A stretch of DNA of 64,000 nt from Curtobacterium sp. 458 (GTDB lineage Bacteria; Actinomycetota; Actinomycetes; Actinomycetales; Microbacteriaceae): the NCBI RefSeq assembly GCF_030406605.1, contig NZ_CP129104.1, forward strand, positions 1,760,789 to 1,824,788, in the 5' to 3' direction. Shown piece after piece: positions 27,952-35,934 of this stretch (position 1 is the first letter of the stretch; every line of letters starts with the position of its first letter). The notes beneath the pieces were generated by a model that had not been told where the DNA came from, made no database searches, and saw only the letters and a list, made by a program, of their open reading frames with translations. The position numbers and the translations under genes are program-made.

Positions 27952-28908
27952 ATGAACGCGCCCGCCGAGCCCTCCGACACGTACTCCTACCTCGGACCGG
28001 CCGGCACCTTCACCGAGGCGGCGCTCAAGCTCGTCGAGGCCGCCGCCGGCAAGCCCTGGCGGAGCGTGAACAACGTCGGCGAAGCGCTCGACGACGTCAT
28101 GAGCGGCCGGTCGGTCGGTGCCGTGATCGCGATCGAGAACAGCGTCGACGGCGGAGTCAGCGCCACGCAAGACGCCCTCGCCCGGATCCCCGGCGTGCGG
28201 ATCGTGGGGGAGTACCTCGTCCCGGTCGACTTCGTCCTCGTCGCACGGCACGGCACGACCCTCGCCGACGTGCGCACCGTGAACGCCCACCCCGTCGCCT
28301 ACGCCCAGACGCACCAGTGGCTCGAGCAGCACCTCCCCGGACACGGGCACATCCCGGCGTCCTCGAACGTCGCCGCCGCCGTGTCCCTGCTCGACGAGCA
28401 CCCCACCGCGGACGCCGCCGTCGCGCCTCCCGGGATCACCGACCACCACGACCTCGCGGTGCTGGCGTCCTCGATCGGTGACAACGCCTCGGCCGTGACA
28501 CGGTTCGTGCTCGTGTCGCGGACGCTCGCCCTGCCCGAGCCGACCGGAGCCGACAAGACGAGCGTCATCGTCGAGCTGCCGAGCGAGCACCCCGGCGCCC
28601 TCGTCGACATGCTCGAGCAGTTCGCGACGCGGGGGATCAACATGGGGTTGCTGTCCTCGCGGCCGATCGGCGACGAGCTCGGCCGCTACCGGTTCGTCAT
28701 CGACCTCGACGGGCACGTGCGCGACGAACGGGTGGCGGACGCGCTGCTCGGTCTCCGGCGGTTCAGCCCGCGCGTGACGTTCCTCGGGTCCTACCCGCGG
28801 GCCGACGGACAGCGACCCGAGGTGCCGGCGCGGTACTCGGACGAGGCGTTCGTCGAGGCGCGCGACTGGCTGCGGGCGATCGTCTCCGGCGAGCCCGACG
28901 CGCGGTAG
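27952..28908 (+). CDS. pheA: Prephenate dehydratase
   Basis: 318 residues. The catalytic domain starts YSYLGPAGTFTEAAL and contains the TRF motif (AVTRFVLV) that sets the Thr-Arg active site. The C-terminal ACT domain (KTSVIVELPSEHPGALVDML, then LSSRPIGDELGRYRF, the ESRP-like site) mediates Phe feedback inhibition. It converts prephenate to phenylpyruvate. It stands alone, without chorismate mutase. TAGGCT is 6 nt before the ATG. Confidence 0.94.
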   Translation: MNAPAEPSDTYSYLGPAGTFTEAALKLVEAAAGKPWRSVNNVGEALDDVMSGRSVGAVIAIENSVDGGVSATQDALARIPGVRIVGEYLVPVDFVLVARHGTTLADVRTVNAHPVAYAQTHQWLEQHLPGHGHIPASSNVAAAVSLLDEHPTADAAVAPPGITDHHDLAVLASSIGDNASAVTRFVLVSRTLALPEPTGADKTSVIVELPSEHPGALVDMLEQFATRGINMGLLSSRPIGDELGRYRFVIDLDGHVRDERVADALLGLRRFSPRVTFLGSYPRADGQRPEVPARYSDEAFVEARDWLRAIVSGEPDAR

Positions 28909-28956
28909 CGCCCGGCCCCGGCCGCAGCCGACTCGTTGTCACGCGTCGAACCACGC

Positions 28957-28999
28957 AAGCGACATCGAACCGGGCCCTGCGGGTGGTTCGACGTCGCTT
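28957..28999. repeat. Family-2 palindrome, copy 1
   Basis: Arms AAGCGACATCGAACC and GGTTCGACGTCGCTT (one mismatched pair) around 13 nt. It lies between convergent pheA and the kinase gene. The same 15+13+15 layout occurs twice at 60871-60966. Confidence 0.85.
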
Positions 29000-29052
29000 T
29001 CGAGGTGTGAAGCAGCGCGCTGGGGCCGCCCGGCCCGCCCGGCCGCGCGCGG

Positions 29053-30117
29053 CTACGGGACCTGGCGCGAGCCGTGGCGGTCGTCGCCCGGCGCCGGCAC
29101 GCGGACCCGGAGGCCCAGCGGGTCGATGCGTGAGCGGAACGCCACGATCTTCCCGACCGGGTCGCCGTCCACCTCGAACTCGTCCGGACGCTCGAGCCGT
29201 GCCGTGAACTCCTGCCCGCGGAGGTACCGCAGGGGGCGTTCCTCGCGCGAGGCCGTCACGAGCTTCTGCCCGACGACCGTGTTCGCCAACGACGACCGTC
29301 GGAACGTCCGCAGGATCCCGTTCTCCCAGAACACCCGGGCACCGATCCGGACCCACCCGAAGAACCCGCGCGGTCGCATCACCGCGATGTCGAACACGCC
29401 GTCGTCGATCTCGGCGTCCGGCAGCAGGATGGCCCCGGCCTGGAGCTGCCCGCAGTTCCCGACGATGAGCGAGTGCGCCCGCGCCGAGTGGTTGCCCTCG
29501 TCGTCGAGCTGGTAGCGGAACTCGAACGCGTCGGCGTCCCGCACCGAGCGGAAGAGGGAGTCGACGTACGCGAGCCACCCGACGCGCTTCTTCAGCTCGG
29601 GCCGAGTGTTCGCGAGCATCCGTGCGTCGAGCCCGAGGCCGGCCATCACGAGGAAGCCGAACTTCTCGCGATCGCCGCCCTCACGCTCCACCGTGAGGGT
29701 GCCGAAGTCGATGGGGCGGTCGTCCCCGTGGAAGATCGTCCGCGCGCTCGCCTGCAGGTCGTCGAGCGGCAGCTTCATGTTGCGGGCGAGCAGGTTGCCC
29801 GTCCCGCTCGGCAGGAGGGCGAGGGCCGCGTCGGAGCCGTGCACGACCTCGGCGACGGCGCGGACGGTGCCGTCACCCCCGGCGGCCGCGACGACGTCGG
29901 CACCCGCCTCGATCGCGGCGCGGGTCATCCCGCCGCCCGGGTCCTCCTCCGTGGTCTCGAACCACAGGGTCTCGGCCCAGCCCGCGTCCCGCTGGAGCTG
30001 CTCGATCGTGTGCTTGAGGGTCGGCAGGTGCACCTTGACCGGGTTGTAGACGACGGCGGCCGTCTGCTGCTCGGTCTGGAGGGCGTCCGCAGGCGCGGTC
30101 TCCGAAGGGGTCGACAT
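29053..30117 (-). CDS. Diacylglycerol/lipid kinase family protein
   Basis: 354 residues. The GGDGT nucleotide motif is at 80-84, with VVYNPVK at the N-terminus and PSGTGNLLARN following, as in DagK/YegS/sphingosine-kinase-like proteins. It likely phosphorylates diacylglycerol or a related lipid at the membrane. TAGCGT lies 6 nt before the ATG. It is divergent from serS, with a family-1 palindrome in the shared upstream region. Confidence 0.9.
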   Translation of the reverse strand: MSTPSETAPADALQTEQQTAAVVYNPVKVHLPTLKHTIEQLQRDAGWAETLWFETTEEDPGGGMTRAAIEAGADVVAAAGGDGTVRAVAEVVHGSDAALALLPSGTGNLLARNMKLPLDDLQASARTIFHGDDRPIDFGTLTVEREGGDREKFGFLVMAGLGLDARMLANTRPELKKRVGWLAYVDSLFRSVRDADAFEFRYQLDDEGNHSARAHSLIVGNCGQLQAGAILLPDAEIDDGVFDIAVMRPRGFFGWVRIGARVFWENGILRTFRRSSLANTVVGQKLVTASREERPLRYLRGQEFTARLERPDEFEVDGDPVGKIVAFRSRIDPLGLRVRVPAPGDDRHGSRQVP

Positions 30118-30172
30118 GCTGCCACGCTACCGACCGGATGCTGCGAGGGGATGCCGGACCGGCCATGAACCC

Positions 30173-30212
30173 GCCGGGAGGCGCGGGGCGGGCCCGCCAC
30201 GGGCCTCCAGGC
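30173..30212. repeat. Family-1 palindrome, copy 3
   Basis: About 40 bp with left arm GCCGGGAGGCGCGGGG and right arm CCACGGGCCTCCAGGC, with about three mismatched pairs. It lies between the divergent kinase and serS genes, where no gene ends, so it cannot serve as a terminator here. Confidence 0.8.
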
Positions 30213-30245
30213 CGGCTCCTGGTGCGGCCCCCTTAGGATGGTGCG

Positions 30246-31511
30246 GTGATCGACCCCCAGCTGTTGCGCGACAACCCGGACGTCATCAAGGCCTCGCAGG
30301 AGGCGCGCGGCGCGTCCGTCGACGTCGTCGACGACGCCGTCGCCGCGGACGCGGCGAGGCGGAGCGCGATCACCTCGTTCGAGTCCCTCCGCGCCGAGCA
30401 GAACGCCTTCGGCAAGACCGTCGCGAAGGCCCCGAGGGACGAGAAGGCCGCCCTCGTGCAGCAGGCCCAGGCGCTCGCCGCGCAGGTGAAGGAGGCGCAG
30501 GCCACCGTCATCGAGGCCGAGGAGACCTTCAACACCGTCGTCCGCGCGATCCCGAACGTCGTGCTGCCGGACGTGCCCAAGGGTGGGGAGGACGACTTCG
30601 TCACGCTCCGCACCGTCGGCACGAAGCCCGAGTTCGACTTCGAGCCGAAGGACCACGCCGACCTCGGCGAGCACCTCGGCATCATCGACATCCCGCGAGG
30701 CGTGAAGGTGTCCGGCTCGCGGTTCTACTTCCTGCGTGGCCTCGGCGCACGGCTCGAGATCGCGCTCATGTCGCTCGGCCTCGACCGTGCCGTCGCCGCC
30801 GGGTTCGAGCCGCTCATCACCCCGACGCTCGTCCGCCCGGAGACGATGGCCGGCACCGGGTTCCTCGGGGAGCACGCGGCCGAGGTGTACCGCCTCGAGG
30901 CCGACGACCTCTACCTCACCGGCACGAGCGAGGTCGCCCTCGCCGGGTTCCACGCCGACGAGATCCTCCCGCTCGCCGACGGCGAGGCACACCGCTACGC
31001 CGGCTGGTCGACCTGCTACCGCCGCGAGGCCGGGTCCGCGGGCAAGGACAACCGCGGCATCCTCCGCGTGCACCAGTTCAACAAGCTCGAGATGTTCTCG
31101 TACGTCCACCCGGACCAGGCCGAGGCCGAACACGAGAAGCTCGTCGGGTACCAGGAGTCGATGCTCCAGGACCTCGGCCTGCACTACCGCGTGATCGACG
31201 TCGCCGGCGGAGACCTCGGCACGAGTGCCGCGCGCAAGTTCGACATCGAGGCGTGGGTCCCGACGCAGGGCACGTTCCGCGAACTCACGTCGACCTCGAA
31301 CTGCACGACGTTCCAGGCCCGTCGTCTCGACATCCGGTACCGCACGGAGTCCGGGAAGACCGCTCCCGTCGCGACCCTGAACGGCACGCTCGCCACCACG
31401 CGGTGGATCGTCGCGATCCTCGAGACGCACCAGCAGGCCGACGGGTCGGTCGTCGTCCCCGAGGTGCTCCGGCCGTACCTCGGCGGCGTCGAGGTGATCG
31501 AGCCCCGATGA
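30246..31511 (+). CDS. serS: Seryl-tRNA synthetase
   Basis: 421-residue class II synthetase. Residues 1-110 form the coiled-coil arm that grips the long variable arm of tRNA-Ser; motif 2 is [17 protein letters not shown] and motif 3 lies near the C-terminus ([14 protein letters not shown]). The GTG is preceded by TAGGAT with a 6-nt gap. It overlaps the HAD gene by 4 bp. A tRNA-Ser gene lies 1 kb downstream, so enzyme and substrate genes are close. Confidence 0.96.
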   Translation: MIDPQLLRDNPDVIKASQEARGASVDVVDDAVAADAARRSAITSFESLRAEQNAFGKTVAKAPRDEKAALVQQAQALAAQVKEAQATVIEAEETFNTVVRAIPNVVLPDVPKGGEDDFVTLRTVGTKPEFDFEPKDHADLGEHLGIIDIPRGVKVSGSRFYFLRGLGARLEIALMSLGLDRAVAAGFEPLITPTLVRPETMAGTGFLGEHAAEVYRLEADDLYLTGTSEVALAGFHADEILPLADGEAHRYAGWSTCYRREAGSAGKDNRGILRVHQFNKLEMFSYVHPDQAEAEHEKLVGYQESMLQDLGLHYRVIDVAGGDLGTSAARKFDIEAWVPTQGTFRELTSTSNCTTFQARRLDIRYRTESGKTAPVATLNGTLATTRWIVAILETHQQADGSVVVPEVLRPYLGGVEVIEPR

Positions 31512-32401
31512 CCTCCCACGAGCGGTTCGTCGACGGGTCCGGCGACGGCGGAGCCGCGGCTGCCGGTACTGCCGCTGCCGCTGGTGGCGCTGCCCCGGCG
31601 CGGACGAAGCGCTGGCTCGTCGCGCTGGACATCGACGGCACGACCATGCGCGAGGACGGCGTCATCACCGACACCGTGATCGCCGCCGTCCGCGATGCCG
31701 AGGCCGCAGGGCACGAGGTCATGCTGTCCACGGGTCGCAGCGAGAGCATGACCGTCCCGCTGCTCGACACCCTCGGCATCCGTCCGAAGTACCTCGTCGT
31801 CGCGAACGGCGCCCTCACGCTCCGTCGGCGTGAGGACGGTTCCTACGAGCACGCCCACGTCGAGCGCTTCGACCCGACCGAGGTGCTGCAGACCATCCAC
31901 GGTGCCCTCGCCGACGCCGCGTTCGGCGTCGAGGACGAAGACGGCCACTTCCTGCTGTCCGGCAACTTCCCCGACGACACCATGACCGTCCAGGGTGAGC
32001 ACGTCCCGTTCGAGAAGCTGCTCGGCGTCGAGGCGACCCGTGTCGTCGTGATCTCACCCGGGCACGACACCGAGGACTTCCTGCAGGTCGTCGAGCGCAT
32101 GGGGCTGCACAAGGTCTCGTACTCGGTCGGCTGGACCTCGTGGCTCGACATCGCTCCCGAGGGTGTGACGAAGGCCACGGCCATGGAACGCGTCCGCGAG
32201 TGGCTCGACATCCCGCGCTCCCGGGTGTTCGCCGCGGGTGACGGGCGGAACGACATCGACATGCTGCGGTGGGCGTCCACCTCCGGCCGCGGGGTCGCGA
32301 TGGGTCAGGCTCCGGACGACGTGGTCGACGCAGGCAACGAGCTCACCGGCGGTGTCACGGACGACGGGCTCGCGGCGGCGCTCGACACGCTGCCGCGGTA
32401 G
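31508..32401 (+). CDS. HAD-superfamily Cof-type phosphatase
   Basis: 297 residues. The catalytic motif I is [10 protein letters not shown] (nucleophile and acid-base Asp), motif II STGRS, motif III K followed by motif [14 protein letters not shown]2 cap domain of the Cof/YwpJ type lies between. It probably dephosphorylates sugar phosphates or related metabolites. An Ala/Gly-rich tail of about 25 residues precedes the domain. ATG overlaps the serS stop. Confidence 0.9.
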   Translation: MTSHERFVDGSGDGGAAAAGTAAAAGGAAPARTKRWLVALDIDGTTMREDGVITDTVIAAVRDAEAAGHEVMLSTGRSESMTVPLLDTLGIRPKYLVVANGALTLRRREDGSYEHAHVERFDPTEVLQTIHGALADAAFGVEDEDGHFLLSGNFPDDTMTVQGEHVPFEKLLGVEATRVVVISPGHDTEDFLQVVERMGLHKVSYSVGWTSWLDIAPEGVTKATAMERVREWLDIPRSRVFAAGDGRNDIDMLRWASTSGRGVAMGQAPDDVVDAGNELTGGVTDDGLAAALDTLPR

Positions 32402-32439
32402 CGCTCTCGCTCGTCTCGCTGGCCACGCTGGAGGCCCGC

Positions 32440-32445
32440 TAGACT
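32440..32445 (+). promoter_or_regulatory. Likely -10 element of tRNA-Ser(UGA)
   Basis: TAGACT, 41 nt before the mature 5' end of the tRNA; the predicted transcript would begin near 32452. No clear -35 match is visible. Confidence 0.45.
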
Positions 32446-32486
32446 TCCCGGGACGCGGTCACGTCTCGCCACGTGGTCGCGTCACT

Positions 32487-32574
32487 GGAGGGTTGTCCGA
32501 GCGGCCGATGGAGCCTGTCTTGAAAACAGGTGGGCAGTGATGTCTCGTGGGTTCGAATCCCACACCCTCCGCCA
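32487..32574 (+). tRNA. tRNA-Ser (anticodon UGA)
   Basis: Acceptor stem GGAGGGT pairs with ACCCTCC. The anticodon arm is CCTGT/ACAGG with loop CTTGAAA, giving UGA. A long class II variable arm and GTTCGAATC T-loop are present. The 3' CCA is encoded. It lies 85 bp after the HAD gene. Confidence 0.97.
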
Positions 32575-32600
32575 CGAGCTCTCCGAGACCGGTCGGCTCC

Positions 32601-32798
32601 TCAGCGCGACCGGACCGGGGCCGACGGGTGGTCGGCGTGGGCGGGTGACGCGTCCAGGTCGTCCTCGGTGACCACGAGCTCGGTCAGGGACAGTGCGTGA
32701 CCGAGCACCTCGGCCAGGACGATCACCGCGCACCCCACGAAGACGTAGGTCCACCCGCCGAGTCGCCTCCGCAACGACCTGCTCGATCTCGACGGCAT
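32601..32798 (-). CDS. Small single-pass membrane protein, unknown
   Basis: 65 residues: a basic N-terminus (MPSRSSRSLRRRLGG), one hydrophobic helix at about 16-38 (WTYVFVGCAVIVLAEVLGHAL), and an acidic tail. Third codon positions are mostly G or C over its whole length, and GAGAGG lies 7 nt before the ATG, so I think it is real. No family recognised. It reads toward the tRNA-Ser gene. Confidence 0.6.
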   Translation of the reverse strand: MPSRSSRSLRRRLGGWTYVFVGCAVIVLAEVLGHALSLTELVVTEDDLDASPAHADHPSAPVRSR

Positions 32799-32951
32799 GT
32801 CGTGGCCTCTCGGTCGTGGTGCGCGGTCGGACGCACGCAGCTCGTGCCCGAAGTGATCGAACCACGATGCCCGCCGGAACGTCGCCGACGACGGGGCCGA
32901 TGCGGAAAGTGCACGAGGGAAGACCCTCCGTCGGGTCGACGTCTCGCCCGG

Positions 32952-33779
32952 TCAGCCCCGGACGCTGAACGCCGCGAGTTCCGCGCGGGTGCGGGCCCCG
33001 TGCTTCCGGAGCAGGTTCGCCACGTGGTACTTCACCGTGTTCACGCTGATGCCGAGCCCCTCGGCGATCTCACGGTTCCCGACGCCGGTCGCCACGAGCC
33101 GCAGCACGTCGCGCTCCCGTGCGGTGAGGTCGGTGTCGTCCGGCACGTCGAGCGCGGTGGGGGAGGGGTCGAGGGGCAGCGCGATGTCGAGCGTCGAACC
33201 CCAACCAGGCGTCGAGTCCACCGCGAGGGTGCCGTCGAGGGCGACGACCCGCTCGGCGATGGGGCGCACGGCGTCGTCGTGGGCGTCGAGCGTGCCGGCA
33301 CCGTCGTCGCGGAGCTGCATGAGGAGGTTCCGGCCGTCGCAGTCCCACTGGATGCGCACCCGCCGAGCCGCCCCGTCGTCGACGAGCGCGAGGACCGCGG
33401 TCCGGACGATCGCGCGGGCGCTGTGGGCGACGTCCCCGGGCAGGGCGCGGCCGGTGGCGGGTGGCTCGACGAACTGCACGTCGAGGTCGCCGAAGCGAAC
33501 GAGCGGGCGGAGGTCGGCGCGGAGGCGTGAGAACGCGCCGGTCACGGGTTCGAGGAGGCTGCTGCGCTGTCGGTCGCTCGAGGTCCGCAGTTCGACGAGC
33601 GCGGCCGAGGCGATCTCGACGGCCTCGGCGCGGGCAGCAGCGTCGGAGAGCCTGTTCGAGCGGAGGGCGGCGAGCACGGACTCGAGCGTCAGCGCGTGCC
33701 GGTCCGCCGTCTCGGCGACGGTCCGGGCGTGCTCGGCGGCGGCCGTCCTGCTGGCTGGAGCGTGCACGTCCGATCCCAC
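32952..33779 (-). CDS. HATPase-like domain fused to a LuxR-type HTH
   Basis: 275 residues. Residues about 20-200 look like a histidine-kinase core: a helical segment with H28 in a dimerisation-like region, then an ATPase-like fold ending in DSTPGWGSTLDIALPL, the G2-box-like segment. Residues about 210-270 are a LuxR/GerE DNA-binding domain (LTARERDVLRLVATGVGNREIAEGL, STVKYH-type helix). There is no receiver domain. TAGGTT lies 6 nt before the GTG. It is divergent from hxlB-hxlA and is the obvious candidate regulator. Kinase activity is unproven. Confidence 0.78.
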   Translation of the reverse strand: MGSDVHAPASRTAAAEHARTVAETADRHALTLESVLAALRSNRLSDAAARAEAVEIASAALVELRTSSDRQRSSLLEPVTGAFSRLRADLRPLVRFGDLDVQFVEPPATGRALPGDVAHSARAIVRTAVLALVDDGAARRVRIQWDCDGRNLLMQLRDDGAGTLDAHDDAVRPIAERVVALDGTLAVDSTPGWGSTLDIALPLDPSPTALDVPDDTDLTARERDVLRLVATGVGNREIAEGLGISVNTVKYHVANLLRKHGARTRAELAAFSVRG

Positions 33780-33796
33780 GATCTGAACCTACCCGT

Positions 33797-33829
33797 CCCA
33801 CCCGAACGGACTGCCCCACCCGATCGGAC
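33797..33829. promoter_or_regulatory. Direct repeat in the LuxR/hxlB intergenic region
   Basis: CCCACCCGAACGGAC and CCCACCCGATCGGAC, 15 bp each, 18 bp start to start (differing by one base), between two divergent genes. Possible binding sites for the divergent LuxR-type protein. Confidence 0.5.
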
Positions 33830-33888
33830 GGGGGCACCGTGCGCCCGAGCGGCTCCGTACGCCGTGCCACCAGGCCACCATCGGACCC

Positions 33889-34461
33889 ATGCCCACCACC
33901 ACCGTCGCGGACGCCCTCGGTGCGATCGGGAGCGAGCTGCAGGACACCCTCGCCGCGCTCCGCTCGGCCGATCCCGCCCCGTTCGAGCGTGCCCTCACGC
34001 TGCTCGCCGAGGCCGACCGGGTCTTCGTCCACGGCGCAGGCCGCTCGGGCCTCGCGCTCCGGATGACCGCGATGCGCCTCATGCACCTCGGACTCGACGT
34101 GCACGTCGTCGGCGAGGTCACGTCCCCGGCGATCCGCGAGGACGACGTGCTCCTCGTCGCGAGCGGCTCCGGCGCCACGAGCGGCATCGCCCAGGCGGCG
34201 CGCACGGCAGCCGGCGTCGGCGCCCGGGTGCTCGCCGTCAGCACGACGGACGACTCCCCGCTGTCCGAGGTCGCCGACACCACGCTCGTGGTCCCGGCGG
34301 CGACGAAGACCGACCGCTCCGGGACCGCCTCGGCGCAGTACGCCGGAAGCCTCTTCGAGCAGGCCGTCGCCCTCCTCGGGGACGCCCTGTTCCACGCGCT
34401 CTGGCAGCGCAGCGGACACTCCGCCGACGACCTGTGGCCCCGCCACGCCAACCTCGAATGA
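33889..34461 (+). CDS. hxlB: 6-phospho-3-hexuloisomerase
   Basis: 190-residue SIS-domain isomerase (residues about 35-170). VHGAGRSGLALRM is the phosphosugar loop and SGSGATSG the second Ser-rich loop. It converts D-arabino-3-hexulose 6-phosphate to fructose 6-phosphate in the ribulose monophosphate pathway. hxlA follows 23 nt after its stop, which settles its role. CACCAT stands 7 nt before the ATG. Confidence 0.93.
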   Translation: MPTTTVADALGAIGSELQDTLAALRSADPAPFERALTLLAEADRVFVHGAGRSGLALRMTAMRLMHLGLDVHVVGEVTSPAIREDDVLLVASGSGATSGIAQAARTAAGVGARVLAVSTTDDSPLSEVADTTLVVPAATKTDRSGTASAQYAGSLFEQAVALLGDALFHALWQRSGHSADDLWPRHANLE

Positions 34462-34484
34462 CCCACCACCGGAAGGACACCACC

Positions 34485-35123
34485 ATGCAGCTCCAGTTCG
34501 CCATGGACACCCTGACCACCGAGCACGCCCTCGAACTCGCCGGCAAGGCGGCACCGTACGTCGACGTCATCGAGCTCGGCACCCCGCTCATCAAGAGCGC
34601 CGGCCTCTCCGCGATCACCGCGGTGAAGGAGGCGCACCCGGACAAGATCGTCTTCGCGGACCTCAAGACGATGGACGCCGGTGAGCTCGAGGCCGACATC
34701 GCCTTCCAGGCCGGTGCCGACCTCGTGACCGTCCTCGGCGTCGCCGGTGACAGCACGATCGCGGGTGCCGTCAAGGCCGCGAAGCAGCACGGCAAGGGCA
34801 TCGTCGTCGACCTCATCGGCGTGCCGGACAAGGCGGCCCGTGCGAAGGAGGTCACCGCGCTCGGCGTCGAGTTCGTCGAGATGCACGCCGGGCTCGACGA
34901 GCAGGCCGAGGAGGGCTTCACCTTCGAGACGCTCCTGCGCGACGGCGAGGCCTCCGGCGTCGACTTCTCGGTCGCCGGTGGCATCACCACGGACACGATC
35001 GCCGCAGTGCAGGCCTCGGGCGCCCGCGTGGCGGTCGCCGGCAGCGCGATCTACAGCGCCGACGACGTCGCCGCGGCGGCCTCCGCCCTGCGCGACGCGA
35101 TCACGGAGCCGGTAGCGGCCTGA
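34485..35123 (+). CDS. hxlA: 3-hexulose-6-phosphate synthase
   Basis: 212-residue OMP-decarboxylase-suprafamily TIM barrel. VIELGTPLIKSAG, FADLKTMDAGELEAD (catalytic Asp-Lys-Asp) and SVAGGITTDTIAAV are diagnostic. It condenses formaldehyde with ribulose 5-phosphate. GGAAGG lies nine nucleotides before the ATG. With hxlB it forms a two-gene formaldehyde-fixing operon; no methanol dehydrogenase is in the window, so detoxification is as plausible as growth. Confidence 0.94.
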   Translation: MQLQFAMDTLTTEHALELAGKAAPYVDVIELGTPLIKSAGLSAITAVKEAHPDKIVFADLKTMDAGELEADIAFQAGADLVTVLGVAGDSTIAGAVKAAKQHGKGIVVDLIGVPDKAARAKEVTALGVEFVEMHAGLDEQAEEGFTFETLLRDGEASGVDFSVAGGITTDTIAAVQASGARVAVAGSAIYSADDVAAAASALRDAITEPVAA

Positions 35124-35137
35124 TCCTCACCACCCCA

Positions 35138-35183
35138 CGGACTGGAGGCCCGACACCAGCTGGTGTCGGGCCTCCCGTCCGTT
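35138..35183. repeat. Family-1-like palindrome, copy 8; possible bidirectional terminator
   Basis: 46 bp, 23-nt arms, one mismatched pair; arms run ACGGACTGGAGGCCCGACAC outward-in and the complement ending GGGCCTCCCGTCCGT. The core CCAG/CTGG differs from the other copies. It lies between convergent hxlA and mtnN. No T-tract. Confidence 0.8.
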
Positions 35184-35208
35184 CCGGGGTCGAGACCAGG
35201 GCCCGACG

Positions 35209-35916
35209 TCAGCCGACGAGACCGGTCACCACGTCGTGCACCACGCGCGCGGCGCGCGCAGCCGCGTCGTCAAGGTGCTCCTTGAACTCGTCCCCGTCGG
35301 GAGCACAGAGGTCGCTGATGCAGCGGACCGACACGAACGGCATGTCGTGCACGTGCGCGAACTGCGCGATCGCCGCCGTCTCCATGTCGACCGCCGCGAC
35401 CGTCGGGAAGGCCTCGCGGAGCAGGCGTGCTCGCCCCTCGGTCACGAAGATCTCGCTCGAGCCGATGGTCGCGGCGCGCATCGGGTACCCGGCGTCCGAG
35501 GCGAGCGCGAGGTCGACCAGCCGCTGGTCGGGCTCGTACCCGGCGGGCATGCCCGGCACCTGGCCCAGGGCGTAGCCGAAGGCGGTCGCGTCGGCGTTGA
35601 GGTTCACGTAGTGGTCGCCCACGACGACGTCGCCGATCGCGACACCGTGCATGAGGCCGCCGGCGGTACCGACGCTGATCACGGGGATGCCGGGGCCGAA
35701 GTCGTGGAAGGCGTGTGCTGCCGCGGCCGTGGCGTTGGTGAACCCGATGCCGCTCCGGCGGACCGCGACGGTCGCACCGCCGACGTCGAGCAGGTGGTGC
35801 TCGTCGTGACCGCCGACGGGGCCGTCGAGGATGGGGGTGCCGCCGAGGAGACCGGCGAAGGCGCCGACCTCCTCGCTCATGGCGGCGATGACGACCGCGA
35901 TCGGTGGGTGGTGCAC
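35209..35916 (-). CDS. mtnN: 5'-methylthioadenosine/S-adenosylhomocysteine nucleosidase
   Basis: 235-residue nucleoside-phosphorylase-fold hydrolase that cleaves adenine from MTA or SAH. AVVIAAMSEEVGAF at the N-terminus, VGTAGGLMHGVAIGDVVVGD in the middle, VDMETAAIAQFAHVHDMPFVSVRCISDL near the C-terminus (catalytic Glu and Asp) are all visible, split over the family's usual positions. The GTG start follows GAGACT by 6 nt. It sits convergent to hxlA and just before the PepSY gene. Confidence 0.93.
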   Translation of the reverse strand: MHHPPIAVVIAAMSEEVGAFAGLLGGTPILDGPVGGHDEHHLLDVGGATVAVRRSGIGFTNATAAAAHAFHDFGPGIPVISVGTAGGLMHGVAIGDVVVGDHYVNLNADATAFGYALGQVPGMPAGYEPDQRLVDLALASDAGYPMRAATIGSSEIFVTEGRARLLREAFPTVAAVDMETAAIAQFAHVHDMPFVSVRCISDLCAPDGDEFKEHLDDAAARAARVVHDVVTGLVG

Positions 35917-35934
35917 TGATCGAGTCTCGCACGC

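Noticed and set aside
30173-30212. T-box or other serS leader regulation
   Set aside because: The serS start is 6 nt after TAGGAT, so no leader exists; the palindrome is a family-1 repeat.
30116-31500. Long plus-strand frame through serS and into the HAD gene
   Set aside because: Only its last part, from 31508, matches a real family. The rest is a shadow of serS in another frame.
32697-33530. 278-codon plus-strand frame opposite the LuxR fusion
   Set aside because: Arg/His/Val-rich shadow; the minus strand has clear LuxR and ATPase-like motifs and the expected GC3 pattern.
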